Source of the DNA: Kribbella sindirgiensis
GTDB taxonomy: Bacteria; Actinomycetota; Actinomycetes; Propionibacteriales; Kribbellaceae
Direction of reading: 5' to 3'
Length of the DNA: 64,000 nt
NCBI RefSeq assembly: GCF_004331435.1
Contig: NZ_SJKA01000007.1
Location: forward strand, 434,001-498,000
Part shown: piece by piece, positions 37,060-46,339 of the stretch
Position numbering within the stretch: the first letter of the stretch is position 1
Layout: each line of letters starts with the position of its first letter
Program-made: the position numbers and the translations under genes
Notes under the pieces: model-generated
What the model saw: only the letters and a program-made list of their open reading frames with translations
Database searches by the model: none
What the model was told of the DNA's origin: nothing

Positions 37060-38249
37060 CCGCGGGCGCTCAGGCCCCGCCGCGGAGCGGTGCCCGCGGC
37101 GACGAGGTACGCATCGGTATCGCGCTGTCCGCGATGGGGTTCGTGCTGGCCGGGCTCGGTGCGTGTGTGGCGATCCTTGCGCGGGATCTTGACGAGCCGA
37201 CGAGCCGGCTGGCGCTGCTGTCCTCGGGGTTCGCTGTTGGGTTGATGCTGGTCGCGGTGGTTGGTCCGCGGATGCTCAAGCTGTGGTCGATGCCTACGGT
37301 GCTTGGGCTTGGGTCGGTTGTGTGTGCGATGGGTGCGGTCCTCATTGCGGTCGCGCCGGTGTACGCGGTCGCTATCGCCGGCGGGCTGCTGGTTGGGCTT
37401 GGCGGCGCGCTGCTTGTCTTGGTTGCTCCGCTGATGCTCAACGGCCCGACTGCGGCTGCTCGCCTCAGTCGGGTCAACGCGGTCGCCAGCGGGACCGGAA
37501 TCCTGGCGCCGCTGGCTATCGGCACGCTGGACGGTCTCGGTCCGAGCGGCCGGTACGCCATGCTCGCCGCGGCACCTCCCCTCCTTCTCCTAGCAGTACT
37601 GAACCGGCGCTCCAGCCCACTCCAGCCAACAGAGAAAGCGGTGCCGGTGTTGATTGATTCGGCGCCGGCGGTTGGGTTGGGGCGGAAGTGGCGGCGGGTG
37701 GGGCGGCGGGTCGTGATGGACGTCGGCGCGGGGTGGCTCCGGGTTGTGCTCGCGGTGTCGGTCGAGTTCTGCTTCGTGGTGTGGGCGGTGGCGCGGCTGG
37801 TGGCGAGTGGGTTGCCTACTGCGGCGGCCGCGCTGCTCGGCAGTGCGTTCCCGATCGGTATGGCGGTCGGCCGCGCGATCGGACCGATCCGCTACCGCGG
37901 CTGGTCGCCGGTCTTTCCGTCCGGAGCACTCGCCGCCTGCGGCACGCTGCTGGTGAGCCTGTTCGACGCACCGGCCGTGGTCGCGCTCGGCCTGGTCGTA
38001 GCAGGTCTCGGAGTGGCCCCGCTGTACCCGGTAACGCTCGCAGCCCTCGTAGCTATCCCCGGTCTCAGCTCGGCTCGTCTCGCCGCGGTCGGTGCGATGG
38101 CCTCCGGTACGGCGATCCTGGTCGCGCCGGCGCTCCTCGCCGTACTAGCACGTGTCGTCGACCTGCGGACGGCGTACCTGGTGACGTTGCCGCTGATCGC
38201 GATACTTTTTCTGCTCAGCCGTCGATCTGACCGGGCCGCGTTCGTGTAG
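37056..38249 (+). CDS. MFS transporter
   Basis: A 397-residue twelve-helix major facilitator protein without a clear substrate subgroup. The central loop (about residues 190-235) is basic and unusually rich in Arg (GRKWRRVGRRVV). The ATG overlaps the HAD phosphatase stop, so the two are co-translated. A sugar-phosphatase plus exporter pair under ROK control could drain excess sugar phosphate, but that is speculation. Confidence 0.87.
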   Translation: MTAGAQAPPRSGARGDEVRIGIALSAMGFVLAGLGACVAILARDLDEPTSRLALLSSGFAVGLMLVAVVGPRMLKLWSMPTVLGLGSVVCAMGAVLIAVAPVYAVAIAGGLLVGLGGALLVLVAPLMLNGPTAAARLSRVNAVASGTGILAPLAIGTLDGLGPSGRYAMLAAAPPLLLLAVLNRRSSPLQPTEKAVPVLIDSAPAVGLGRKWRRVGRRVVMDVGAGWLRVVLAVSVEFCFVVWAVARLVASGLPTAAAALLGSAFPIGMAVGRAIGPIRYRGWSPVFPSGALAACGTLLVSLFDAPAVVALGLVVAGLGVAPLYPVTLAALVAIPGLSSARLAAVGAMASGTAILVAPALLAVLARVVDLRTAYLVTLPLIAILFLLSRRSDRAAFV

Positions 38250-38287
38250 GGGGTGAACGAGCCCGCAACGACGAACGAGGTGACGTG

Positions 38288-39121
38288 ATGAAGCTTCTGC
38301 TGGACGGCCTGGCCTTTCCCGAAGGAGCACGCTGGCACGACGGCCGGTTGTGGTTCTGCCACTGGATCGCGCAGCAGATCATCGCCGTCGACGCCGACGG
38401 CAAGACCGAGACCTTCGAGGCGCCGGTCGGACGCCTGATGGGTTGGTCCGTCGACTGGCTGCCGGACGGCCGAATGCTGACCACCGGCGACAAACTGCGC
38501 CGGTACGAGCCCGACGGCTCGATCACCGTGCTCGCCGAGCAGGGCGCGAACGAGATCGTGGTGGGTGCCCAGGGCAACATCTATCTGGACGGCGCGGACT
38601 TCGACTTCGCCGGCGGTGCGGAGCCGGTCCCCGGCTGGATCAAGCTGGTCACGCCGGACGGCCAGGCGCGGCAGGTCGCCGGCGACATCCAGTTCCCGAA
38701 CGGGATGGTGCTGACGCCGGACGGCAGGACGCTGGTGATCGCGGAGTCGTTCGCCGGGCGGCTGACCGCGTTCGACGTCGAGCCGGACGGCGGGTTGTCG
38801 AACCGGCGCGTGTACGCCGAGAACCTCGGCCCGGACGGCATCGTCCTCGACGCGGAGGGTGCGATCTGGTCCCAGACCTGGGGTGAGGGCGTGGTCCGCA
38901 TCGCGCCGGACGGCGAGATCCTCGAGCGGATCGAGATCCCCGAGAACCGGGCGCCGTTCTCGCTCGGCCTGGTCGACTTCGACGGTCCGACGCTCTGCAT
39001 CCTGACCGCGGAATGGCGGTCGGACGACAGCATCACCGACAACCTCGACCGCCTCACCAACGGCCCGCGAACCGGTCAGGTCCACACGATTCCGGTCGCC
39101 GTGCCGCCGGTGACCCTCTAA
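38288..39121 (+). CDS. SMP-30/gluconolactonase family protein
   Basis: A 277-residue six-bladed beta-propeller lactonase or related hydrolase. Metal-binding residues fit FPEGARWHDGRLWFCHW at the N-terminus (the Glu), NEIVVG near the centre and the Asn of QFPNGMVL, with Asp in LGPDGIVLD. It is likely cytoplasmic and opens sugar lactones. The ATG at 38288 has GAGGTGA upstream and is preferred to an overlapping GTG. A short hairpin follows the stop. Confidence 0.9.
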   Translation: MKLLLDGLAFPEGARWHDGRLWFCHWIAQQIIAVDADGKTETFEAPVGRLMGWSVDWLPDGRMLTTGDKLRRYEPDGSITVLAEQGANEIVVGAQGNIYLDGADFDFAGGAEPVPGWIKLVTPDGQARQVAGDIQFPNGMVLTPDGRTLVIAESFAGRLTAFDVEPDGGLSNRRVYAENLGPDGIVLDAEGAIWSQTWGEGVVRIAPDGEILERIEIPENRAPFSLGLVDFDGPTLCILTAEWRSDDSITDNLDRLTNGPRTGQVHTIPVAVPPVTL

Positions 39122-39146
39122 CATCGCGGACATGGAGTGCTTCGCC

Positions 39147-39162
39147 GCCGGGCGTACCCGGC
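39147..39162 (+). terminator. Hairpin after the SMP-30 gene
   Basis: GCCGGG and CCCGGC pair around a four-base loop (CGTA) 26 bases after the stop codon, without a T-run. Confidence 0.45.
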
Positions 39163-39248
39163 GCTGATCCCGGACCCATCGCCGCCTGTGCGCGGTGGGC
39201 CGGTCGCGCCTGCCCGGATTTCTCCTTCGCTCGCGAGAGGCACGCTCC

Positions 39249-39731
39249 ATGCACATTCGTTCGTACGTCGACGCTGACCTGGCCCGGCTGATCGACCTCA
39301 CCATCGACACGTTCGGGCCGTTCTACGAGGAATCGTTCCGGCCCCTGGTCGGCGAGCTGATCTTCACCCGCCAGCACGGCGACTGGCGCGGCGACTACCG
39401 CACCCAGGTCGCCGGGTTGCACGATCCCGCCGCACACAAGTACGTCGCCGTTGCCGTCGCAGACGACGTACCCGCCGGGTACGTCGCCTGGTGGCTCGAC
39501 ACCGCCCGCCGGCACGCGACGGTCGAGCTCTTGGCGGTCGCGCGCGAGCATCGCGGGGCCGGCATCGCTACCGCGCTCTGTGAGCACGCGTTCGCGGCGA
39601 TGCGCGCGGCAGGTGCGGAGTACGTCGAGATCGGCACCGGCGGGGACGACTTCCACGCGCCGGCGCGGGCGTTCTACGAATCAATCGGATGTGTGAAATT
39701 GCCGGTGGCGGTGTACTTCCGTGAGCTGTAG
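39249..39731 (+). CDS. GNAT family N-acetyltransferase
   Basis: A 160-residue acetyltransferase. VELLAVAREHRGAGIATALCEHA holds the acetyl-CoA loop, and the fold ends with ARAFYESIGCVKLPVAVYFREL. The ATG at 39249 has GAGAGG upstream; the frame extends 18 codons further without support. It is a single gene with no informative neighbours, so the substrate is unknown. Confidence 0.88.
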   Translation: MHIRSYVDADLARLIDLTIDTFGPFYEESFRPLVGELIFTRQHGDWRGDYRTQVAGLHDPAAHKYVAVAVADDVPAGYVAWWLDTARRHATVELLAVAREHRGAGIATALCEHAFAAMRAAGAEYVEIGTGGDDFHAPARAFYESIGCVKLPVAVYFREL

Positions 39732-39807
39732 TCGAAGCTCACGGGCCGGAGCATGATGGAGGGATCAGGGCTGGGGGCTTTCATCGTGGGCAGGGGGAGG
39801 CATTGCC

Positions 39808-40029
39808 ATGACCGACAACGGGCGGCCGTCGCTGGAAGAGCTGGACGAGTTGCCGGACGAGATGACGCAGGAAGAGCAGGCCGCGTTGCTCGTCGAACCG
39901 AGCTTCGACCACGACATCGACAACGAGGCGGCGGAGCTGGAGGCCGAGTTCGGGCCTGCCGAAGACGGGGAGTACGGGCGGGCGTCGGGCGACCTGGCAC
40001 CGGCGTACACCGGCGAGGCCGGATCATGA
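39808..40029 (+). CDS. Small acidic hypothetical protein coupled to the CHAP hydrolase
   Basis: A 73-residue, very acidic protein (about 22 Asp/Glu against 2-3 basic residues) with no signal or membrane segment. GGGGGAGG precedes the ATG. It overlaps the start of the CHAP hydrolase gene by four bases, so the two are made together. The charge suggests a chaperone, inhibitor or protein-binding role, but I do not recognise the family. Confidence 0.7.
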   Translation: MTDNGRPSLEELDELPDEMTQEEQAALLVEPSFDHDIDNEAAELEAEFGPAEDGEYGRASGDLAPAYTGEAGS

Positions 40030-40769
40030 GCGGCCTCGAGGACATGATCCACACCGCCGAACTCGACCTCGGGCTCGGCGAACCGAACAAGATCCAGAAG
40101 TGGTACCGCGACCGCAACGGCCCGGCGTTCAACGGAAACTTCGCCTGGTGCGACGCATCGATCACGTTCTGGGCGTTCAACTCGGGCAACCACAGCACGG
40201 TCACGTTCGGGAAGGACTTCGCGCTGACCACGGCGCACGCGAAGGCGTTCAAGAACCACGGCCAGTGGCACGTCGACGTCGCGGGGATCCGGCGCGGTGA
40301 CATCGTCTTCTTCGACTGGGACGGCACCGATCTCAAGTCCCGGATCGACCACGTCGGCCTGGTCACCGGGGTCAGCGGCTCGAAGGTCTACACGATCGAG
40401 GGCAACTACAGCAACAAGTGCGGCCGGCACACCCGGATGGCGAGCACGATCGCCGGCTACGGGCGCCCGACGTACGTCCACTCGCCCGGGCCGCGGACCG
40501 GGCTCGTGACGTTCCCCGGCAAGTCGTTCTTCGTGATGGGCCGCAAGAGCCCGATCATCGCGGCGATGCACCAACGGCTCCTGGACGTCGACTGCAACCG
40601 GTACGAAACCCAGACTAACAAGGACACCTGGGGGACCGGCGACCTCAAGTCCTACTCGGCCTGGCAACGGAAACTCGGCTTCCAGGGCTCGGTCGCACAG
40701 CCCGGCAGCGATGCCGACGGAATCCCGGGCAAGCAGACCTGGGACAAGCTCAAGGTCCCCCGCACCTGA
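40026..40769 (+). CDS. CHAP-domain peptidoglycan hydrolase with C-terminal cell-wall-binding domain
   Basis: A 247-residue endolysin-like protein. The CHAP domain (about residues 15-150) has the cysteine nucleophile Cys42 in AWCDAS, the base His109 in DHVGLVTG, and Glu125/Asn127 in EGNYSN. The C-terminal ~70 residues resemble a peptidoglycan-binding domain (GSDADGIPGKQTWDKL). No signal peptide is visible, as in phage lysins that need a holin. No holin or other phage gene is nearby. The partner is the small acidic protein just upstream. Confidence 0.85.
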   Translation: MSGLEDMIHTAELDLGLGEPNKIQKWYRDRNGPAFNGNFAWCDASITFWAFNSGNHSTVTFGKDFALTTAHAKAFKNHGQWHVDVAGIRRGDIVFFDWDGTDLKSRIDHVGLVTGVSGSKVYTIEGNYSNKCGRHTRMASTIAGYGRPTYVHSPGPRTGLVTFPGKSFFVMGRKSPIIAAMHQRLLDVDCNRYETQTNKDTWGTGDLKSYSAWQRKLGFQGSVAQPGSDADGIPGKQTWDKLKVPRT

Positions 40770-40776
40770 ACGACGA

Positions 40777-42351
40777 CTACGGTCTGGCGTGCTTGCCGAC
40801 CATGCGCACCAAGGTGTCCGGCGGGACGACCTTGACGTGAGGGGCGAGTCCGTCGACGACGGAGAGGACGTTGTCGACGGACTTGCTCCACGCGTGCCAG
40901 ACGACGATCGAGTAGCCGGCCGTGGAGAAGGGGTTGCGGGTCGCGGCGTTCAGTTCCGCGGTGACCGAGGCCTCGTCGGCGCCGTCGAGCCCCTCCCAGA
41001 GCATGGTCCGGGCGGAGATCACCGGCTTGCCCTCGGACCAGACGACCTTGCCCTTGAGACCGTCGTACCGCGAGTACTCGAGGTAGATCAGGCCGTCGAT
41101 CTCGGGCCGCTTGAGGTACGACGACCACAGCCGGGTGTTCTCGAACGCGTCGAAGTCGATGATTTGCGCGACCGACAGATCGGACCGCCCCATGGCCCGC
41201 GCGAGGGATGCGGTGTGCTTGTCCAGCGCGGCGGCCGGGTAGCGGCTCGGGTACATGTATCCGCCGCCCGACGGACCGACCACCCAGCGATCCTTGCGCG
41301 ACTGGTCGTAGAACCAGCGCATGACGGACGGTGCGAGATCGATCAGCGACGGTGAGATGCCCCAGCCGAGGTCGACCTCACCCCGGCGCGGGCTCCCGAA
41401 CCACCGCGGATCGGTCGGAAAGTCGCCGAGTGCCCACTGGATGTTGTCGCCGTCGGTGATCAGGAAGCTGACGTAATGCGCGTCGGGATCCGGCGTCGGA
41501 GGTTGCGCCGGGACGTGCTGCGACAGGCGGTCTTCGGTGATGCCTGACAGCACCGAGAGGTTGCGGGCGTGGTCGGCGGGCAGGGCCTTGACGCCGGTGG
41601 CCGAGTTCACGCCGATGAAGGCGTCCTCGCCCGCCGAGGCGTCGCCCCAGCCGATGACCGTGCCGTCGTCGTCCAGCGCGTCGACCACCTCGGCGCGGAA
41701 CTCCGAGTTGCCGTCGAAGAAGGCGAACGTCCCCGCCATCGTGACGTAGTCCCGGAGCCGCTCCGGGATGTCCGCGCGCTGCTCGACCGCGACGTCGTGC
41801 CGCAGCCGGGGCCAGTACGTCTCGAACACCCAGCGGTCGTCCTTGTCCCGCACGTCCAGGACCTTGCGCAATCCGTGCTGGATCGCGAGTGCCTCCAAGC
41901 TTTCCTCGATCGCCACGGCACCCGTGACGCCCGCGAGCGTGGTCGCGACGTTGACCGACGGGGTGCCCGTACGGAAGAGAACATATCCGGTGACGCCGGA
42001 CCGCTGAACGGTTTTCCACAGGTCCCCGGTCCGCGTCCGGACGCCGTACTGCGACACCAGGCCGTCGAGCCAGTGCTGGTACCCGAGCGTCGGCAGGTTC
42101 AGGTACAGCGATTCGCCGCCGCGCCGCGCCATCAGGCCCTGCAGCGTCGTCGCCAGCGTCCGCTCCGGCAGGCTCAGCGTGGACTCGTCGAAGACGTTCA
42201 GCATCCGCGGCCGCTGTCCCTTGGGGTACGCCGACAAGGCCGCCGGAGCGGGCGCGGCGCCGAACGCCAAGGACGGTGAGACGGTCGCGGCCAGACCCAG
42301 GCCGGCGGTGAGGCCCAGCGCGGTACGGCGGGAAAATCGGCGATCGGACAT
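40777..42351 (-). CDS. Secreted GxGYxYP-domain protein (putative glycoside hydrolase)
   Basis: A 524-residue exported protein with a Tat signal (SRRTALGLTAGLGLAATVS, twin arginine at residues 8-9) and the name-giving motif GGGYMYPSRYP near residue 363. The family is predicted to act on polysaccharides but has little biochemistry. The mature part has two domains. It lies close to a sugar ABC importer and a dehydrogenase fusion, which is consistent with a role in glycan use. The next gene on the strand is a HAD phosphatase. Confidence 0.85.
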   Translation of the reverse strand: MSDRRFSRRTALGLTAGLGLAATVSPSLAFGAAPAPAALSAYPKGQRPRMLNVFDESTLSLPERTLATTLQGLMARRGGESLYLNLPTLGYQHWLDGLVSQYGVRTRTGDLWKTVQRSGVTGYVLFRTGTPSVNVATTLAGVTGAVAIEESLEALAIQHGLRKVLDVRDKDDRWVFETYWPRLRHDVAVEQRADIPERLRDYVTMAGTFAFFDGNSEFRAEVVDALDDDGTVIGWGDASAGEDAFIGVNSATGVKALPADHARNLSVLSGITEDRLSQHVPAQPPTPDPDAHYVSFLITDGDNIQWALGDFPTDPRWFGSPRRGEVDLGWGISPSLIDLAPSVMRWFYDQSRKDRWVVGPSGGGYMYPSRYPAAALDKHTASLARAMGRSDLSVAQIIDFDAFENTRLWSSYLKRPEIDGLIYLEYSRYDGLKGKVVWSEGKPVISARTMLWEGLDGADEASVTAELNAATRNPFSTAGYSIVVWHAWSKSVDNVLSVVDGLAPHVKVVPPDTLVRMVGKHARP

Positions 42352-42439
42352 GTGGTGCCTCCAGTGAGCGGCTGGTGGACTGTCCTACGTTGTCAGTTGC
42401 CCGGTGACGATGTCACAGCCTTCACGTCCTTACAAGACC

Positions 42440-43051
42440 TCAGAGGGTGTCTGCCAGGTCATGACGCCGAAACAGCTCGATGAGCGCCGGTACGCCGGCC
42501 GACAGGTCGTACAGCTCCGCGCGCAGCCCGACGCTCGCGGCGCCCTCCACATTGGCCACGTTGTCGTCGATGAACAGCACGGAGGAGGCGGGCAGATCGA
42601 GCGCACCGAGGATCGCCCGGAAGTACGCCGGGTCCGGCTTGGCGAGCCCGAGGTCGCACGAGTAGAACGTCTGGTCGAACCATGCGCCGTACCCGCGCTC
42701 GTCCTGCATGATCGCCCGCCGGTATCCCTGCTGATTGGTCGCCAGGTGGCACCCGATGCCGGCCGCGCGCAGGGACTGGACGAGCGCGATCACCGCGGGC
42801 TCCGCGACGAACCAGCTCCACGGCTCGAGCGCTTCGTCGACGGAAACCGGCGAGTTCCAGCGCCGCAGTACGTCGCCCAGCGCGTCCCGGAAATCGACTT
42901 TCCCGACCAGCGCGGGCTTCTCGGCCGCCATCAGGTCCGCGACGAACGCGTCGCCGTCGGTGGGTACGAGGGAGGTCAAACGGGCCGACCAGTCGCGATC
43001 GGGTCGCTGGACGACCCCGTCGGCGTCGAAGAGGACTGCGCTGGGTCTCAT
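42440..43051 (-). CDS. HAD superfamily phosphatase
   Basis: A 203-residue HAD protein. Motif I is FDADGVV (an Asp-x-Asp core with Ala-Asp), the lysine is in LAKPDPAYF, and the acid pair in FIDDNVANVEGA. Epoxide-hydrolase-like and YihX-type phosphatases resemble it. The start at MRPSAV is preferred, though an ATG six codons earlier is possible. It is divergent from the ABC importer operon, with about 120 bases between. Confidence 0.85.
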   Translation of the reverse strand: MRPSAVLFDADGVVQRPDRDWSARLTSLVPTDGDAFVADLMAAEKPALVGKVDFRDALGDVLRRWNSPVSVDEALEPWSWFVAEPAVIALVQSLRAAGIGCHLATNQQGYRRAIMQDERGYGAWFDQTFYSCDLGLAKPDPAYFRAILGALDLPASSVLFIDDNVANVEGAASVGLRAELYDLSAGVPALIELFRRHDLADTL

Positions 43052-43171
43052 GGCATCCCATCTTGTCATCGGAGGCTTGACCGGTTCAGTCGGTATGCGC
43101 TTACCTAATGGCTACGTAAACATATGTGGACACCTTCCGGCGAAAACCAACAGAAAGCGCCAGGTGAGGTT

Positions 43172-44446
43172 ATGACCCTGAGCAGAAGGCACTTCCTCGC
43201 GGCCGGCTCCGCCGTCGCCGCCGCGGGTCTCACCGGCTGCGGATCCCGCAGCTCGCTGGGCGGATCGAACGAGCTCAGCATGTGGACCTGGGTCGGGTCC
43301 GTCAACGACGACCTGATCGGCCAGGCGGAGAAGGCGATTCCCGGGTACGACGGCATGAAGCTGGCAATGACCCGGATCGGCTCCAACTACAAGACCAAGG
43401 TGCTGACCGCCCTGGCCGGCAAGTCCCTGGTCCCGGACATCGTCGCGATCAACGACGACGTCGCGACGTACTTCCCGAACGCGGACCAGTTCCACGACCT
43501 GTACGACCTCGGCGCGAAGGAGCTGGAGAAGGACTTCCTGCCCTGGAAGTGGAAGTGGGGGGTCACGCCGCAGGGCAAGATGATGGCCTACCCGATGGAC
43601 ACCGGGCCGACCGCGTTGTTCTACCGGACCGACATCTTCCAGAAGGCGGGCGTCGACATCGACCCGGCCGCGGTTGCGGGGATCGCCCCGGACTGGGACG
43701 CCTTCATCACGCTCGGCAAGAAGCTCAAGCAGGCCGTGCCCGGCTCCGCGATCACCGACAACATCACCAGTATCTACGGCTACCGGATGGCGCAGCAGTC
43801 CAAGCGCTACATGACGCCGGACGGCCAGTACCTGGGCGATCAGGACCACGTCCGGCAATCGTTCGATCTCGCGGTCCGGGTGGTCAAGGAAGGGCTCTCG
43901 GCCAACGCCCAGAACTCGACCGACAAGAACGCGGTCGTCACCAACGGCCAGCTCGTCGCGTACAACGGGGCCGTCTGGTGGGCGCAGCTCGGGCCGAAGA
44001 ACGCGGCGCCGAAGACCAAGGGACTCTGGCGGGTGACGGCGGCTCCTGGTGGCGCCGGCAACAAGGGCGGGTCCTTCCTGGCGATCACGAAGTACTGCAA
44101 GAACCCGAAGGCGGCGTTCGCGTTCATCAGCTGGCTGGAGTCGGCGAAGAACCAGGCCCAGGCGTTCCTGGACCCGGTGCTGTTCCCGTCCACGCCGGCC
44201 AGCTACACCGACTCGCGGCTGAGTGCGCCGGATCCGTTCTTCGGCGGTCAGAAGATCGTCGACGTGTTCGCGGAGTCCGCGAAGAAGTACCCGGGCGCGT
44301 ACTTCTCGCCGTACGACACCATCATCGACACCCCGATCGGCGCCGAACTGGTGAACGTCGAGGCGTCCGGCAAGGACCCGGATCAGGCCTGGGCCGACGC
44401 CCAGCACCAGATCGAACGCGAACTGACCCGAGCGGGGGCGATCTGA
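43172..44446 (+). CDS. ABC sugar importer, substrate-binding lipoprotein
   Basis: A 424-residue extracellular solute-binding protein, family 1. The signal contains a twin arginine (residues 5-6) and a lipobox ending in Cys23 (LTGC), so it is probably a Tat-exported lipoprotein on the outer face. The mature part has the two-lobed fold (ELSMWTWVG, DIVAINDDVATYF, YPMDTGPTALFYRTDIF). The ATG at 43172 has AGGTGAGG upstream. It is the first gene of a four-gene operon; cellobiose-type (CebE) or related sugars are likely cargo. Confidence 0.93.
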   Translation: MTLSRRHFLAAGSAVAAAGLTGCGSRSSLGGSNELSMWTWVGSVNDDLIGQAEKAIPGYDGMKLAMTRIGSNYKTKVLTALAGKSLVPDIVAINDDVATYFPNADQFHDLYDLGAKELEKDFLPWKWKWGVTPQGKMMAYPMDTGPTALFYRTDIFQKAGVDIDPAAVAGIAPDWDAFITLGKKLKQAVPGSAITDNITSIYGYRMAQQSKRYMTPDGQYLGDQDHVRQSFDLAVRVVKEGLSANAQNSTDKNAVVTNGQLVAYNGAVWWAQLGPKNAAPKTKGLWRVTAAPGGAGNKGGSFLAITKYCKNPKAAFAFISWLESAKNQAQAFLDPVLFPSTPASYTDSRLSAPDPFFGGQKIVDVFAESAKKYPGAYFSPYDTIIDTPIGAELVNVEASGKDPDQAWADAQHQIERELTRAGAI

Positions 44447-44447
44447 C

Positions 44448-45491
44448 ATGGCTGTCACCAGCAAGACGGCCCCGGCCGCCATCACCCGGCCGTCCGCCGC
44501 CGCGGAGAAGCCGCCGAACAAGTACCGGCAGGCGTTCCCGCAGTACGCCGCGGTCTCGCCGTTCTTCATCCTGTTCGCGATCTTCGGCGCGTTCCCGGTG
44601 CTGTTCTCGATCTGGATCTCGTTCCACTCCTGGGACGGCATCGGGCAGATGAAGTGGGTCGGCCTCGAGCAGTACCGCTACCTGCTCACCGACGAGACGT
44701 TCTGGAAGACCATCGGCAACACGATGATCATCTGGGTGCTCTCGACGGTCCCGATGCTGCTGCTGGCGCTGGTGATCGCCAACGCCCTGCACAACGCGAC
44801 CCGGTTGCGCACCTTCTACCGGATCGCCTACTTCATCCCGAACGTCACCTCGGTGGTCGCGATCACCCTGGTGTTCGGCTCGATCTTCAGCAACAACTTC
44901 GGCCTGCTGAACGCGTTCCTGCGCTCGATCGGCGTCGGCGAGGTGCAATGGCTGACCTCGCCGTGGGGGATCAAGATCGCGATCGCCACCATCGTCACCT
45001 GGCGCTGGGTCGGCTACAACGCGATCATCTACCTGGCCGGCCTGCAGGCGATCTCCGCCGACGTGTACGAGGCCGCCAAGGTGGACGGCGCGAGCCCGCG
45101 GCAGACGTTCTGGCGGATCACCGTCCCGATGATGCGGCCGGTGATCCTGTTCACCGCGGTCACCTCGACGATCGGCGGACTGCAGATCTTCACCGAGTCC
45201 CGGGTGCTGTTCGGCGACACCTCGAACATCGGCGGCCCCGGCGACGCCGGCCTGACCATCGTGTCGTACCTGTACCAGAGCGCGTTCATCAAGAACCAGT
45301 TCGGGTACGGCGCCGCGATCGGCTGGGCGCTGTTCATCCTGATCGTGCTGTTCAGCATCATCAACTGGCGGCTGATCGGCGGAAACGACGACGAACGACT
45401 GACCCGACGCGCCGCTCGGCGGGTGGAACGCAGGATCGCAGCCCAGAATGCCAAGAGGGAGGCCGCAGATGTCCATGCAAACGTCGACTGA
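44448..45491 (+). CDS. ABC sugar importer permease, MalF/CebF type
   Basis: A 347-residue permease with six core helices and a cytoplasmic N-terminal extension of ~28 residues. The EAA loop is VYEAAKVDGASPRQTFWRI, typical of CebF-like permeases. It starts two bases after the binding protein gene and overlaps the next permease by 23 bases. The C-terminal tail is highly basic (RRAARRVERRIAAQNAKRE). Confidence 0.94.
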   Translation: MAVTSKTAPAAITRPSAAAEKPPNKYRQAFPQYAAVSPFFILFAIFGAFPVLFSIWISFHSWDGIGQMKWVGLEQYRYLLTDETFWKTIGNTMIIWVLSTVPMLLLALVIANALHNATRLRTFYRIAYFIPNVTSVVAITLVFGSIFSNNFGLLNAFLRSIGVGEVQWLTSPWGIKIAIATIVTWRWVGYNAIIYLAGLQAISADVYEAAKVDGASPRQTFWRITVPMMRPVILFTAVTSTIGGLQIFTESRVLFGDTSNIGGPGDAGLTIVSYLYQSAFIKNQFGYGAAIGWALFILIVLFSIINWRLIGGNDDERLTRRAARRVERRIAAQNAKREAADVHANVD

Positions 45492-46308
45492 GCGCATTCG
45501 CACCGCCGTCGGTCACATCGTGCTGATGTTCGGCGTGCTGGTCTCGCTGTTCCCGTTCTACTGGATGGTGGTGATGGCCTCCAACACCACCCCGGACATC
45601 TTCAGCTACCCGCCGAAGCTGCTGATCGGCTCGCACCTGTTCGAGAACATGGGCAAGGTGCTCGACAACATCGACTTCTTCGGCTCGATGCTGCTCACGC
45701 TGATCGCCTCGCTCGGCGTCACGGTCCTGGTGCTGTTCTTCGACTCGCTGGCCGCGTTCGCGTTCGCGAAGTACGAGTTCCCGGGCCGGAACCTGCTGTT
45801 CGGCCTGCTGCTCGCGACCTTCATGATCCCGGCGCAGCTGTCGCTGGTACCGCAGTTCGTGACGCTGGCCGAGTTCGGCTGGATCGGGTCGCTGAAGGCC
45901 CTCATCATCCCGGGCGCGGCGAACGCGTTCGGGATCTTCTGGATGCGCCAGTACGCCAAGGGCGCCATCCCCGACGAACTCATCTCGGCCGCCAAGGTCG
46001 ACGGCGCCGGATTCTTCCGGCAGTACCTGACCGTCGGCCTGCCGGTGCTCCGGCCCGGTCTGGCCTTCCTCGGCATCTTCACCTTCATCAACGTCTGGAA
46101 CGACTACCTCTGGCCGTTGATCGTGATGACCGACCCGAACCGCCTCACCCTCCAGGTCGCACTCGACCAGCTGAACGGCATCTACGGCACCGACTACTCG
46201 ATGGTGATGGCCGGTGCGCTGATGAGCGTCGTCCCGCTGATCGGCGTCTTCCTGATCGGCGCCCGTTCGTTCATCGCCGACCTGGCCGCGGGCGCCATGA
46301 AGTTCTGA
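45469..46308 (+). CDS. ABC sugar importer permease, MalG/CebG type
   Basis: The second permease, 279 residues, with the EAA loop ELISAAKVDGAGFFRQYL. The ATG at 45469 follows GGGAGG and lies inside the end of the upstream gene; the frame itself starts slightly earlier. As with the first importer, no ATPase gene is present, so a shared ATPase is expected. The fused dehydrogenase follows after about 30 bases. Confidence 0.94.
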   Translation: MSMQTSTERIRTAVGHIVLMFGVLVSLFPFYWMVVMASNTTPDIFSYPPKLLIGSHLFENMGKVLDNIDFFGSMLLTLIASLGVTVLVLFFDSLAAFAFAKYEFPGRNLLFGLLLATFMIPAQLSLVPQFVTLAEFGWIGSLKALIIPGAANAFGIFWMRQYAKGAIPDELISAAKVDGAGFFRQYLTVGLPVLRPGLAFLGIFTFINVWNDYLWPLIVMTDPNRLTLQVALDQLNGIYGTDYSMVMAGALMSVVPLIGVFLIGARSFIADLAAGAMKF

Positions 46309-46339
46309 CCCAACCGACAAACCAGACACGGGATCTCTT

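Noticed and set aside
43101-43119. TTAC-N11-GTAA dyad before the second sugar importer
   Set aside because: Four-base arms occur by chance; no regulator gene is next to it.
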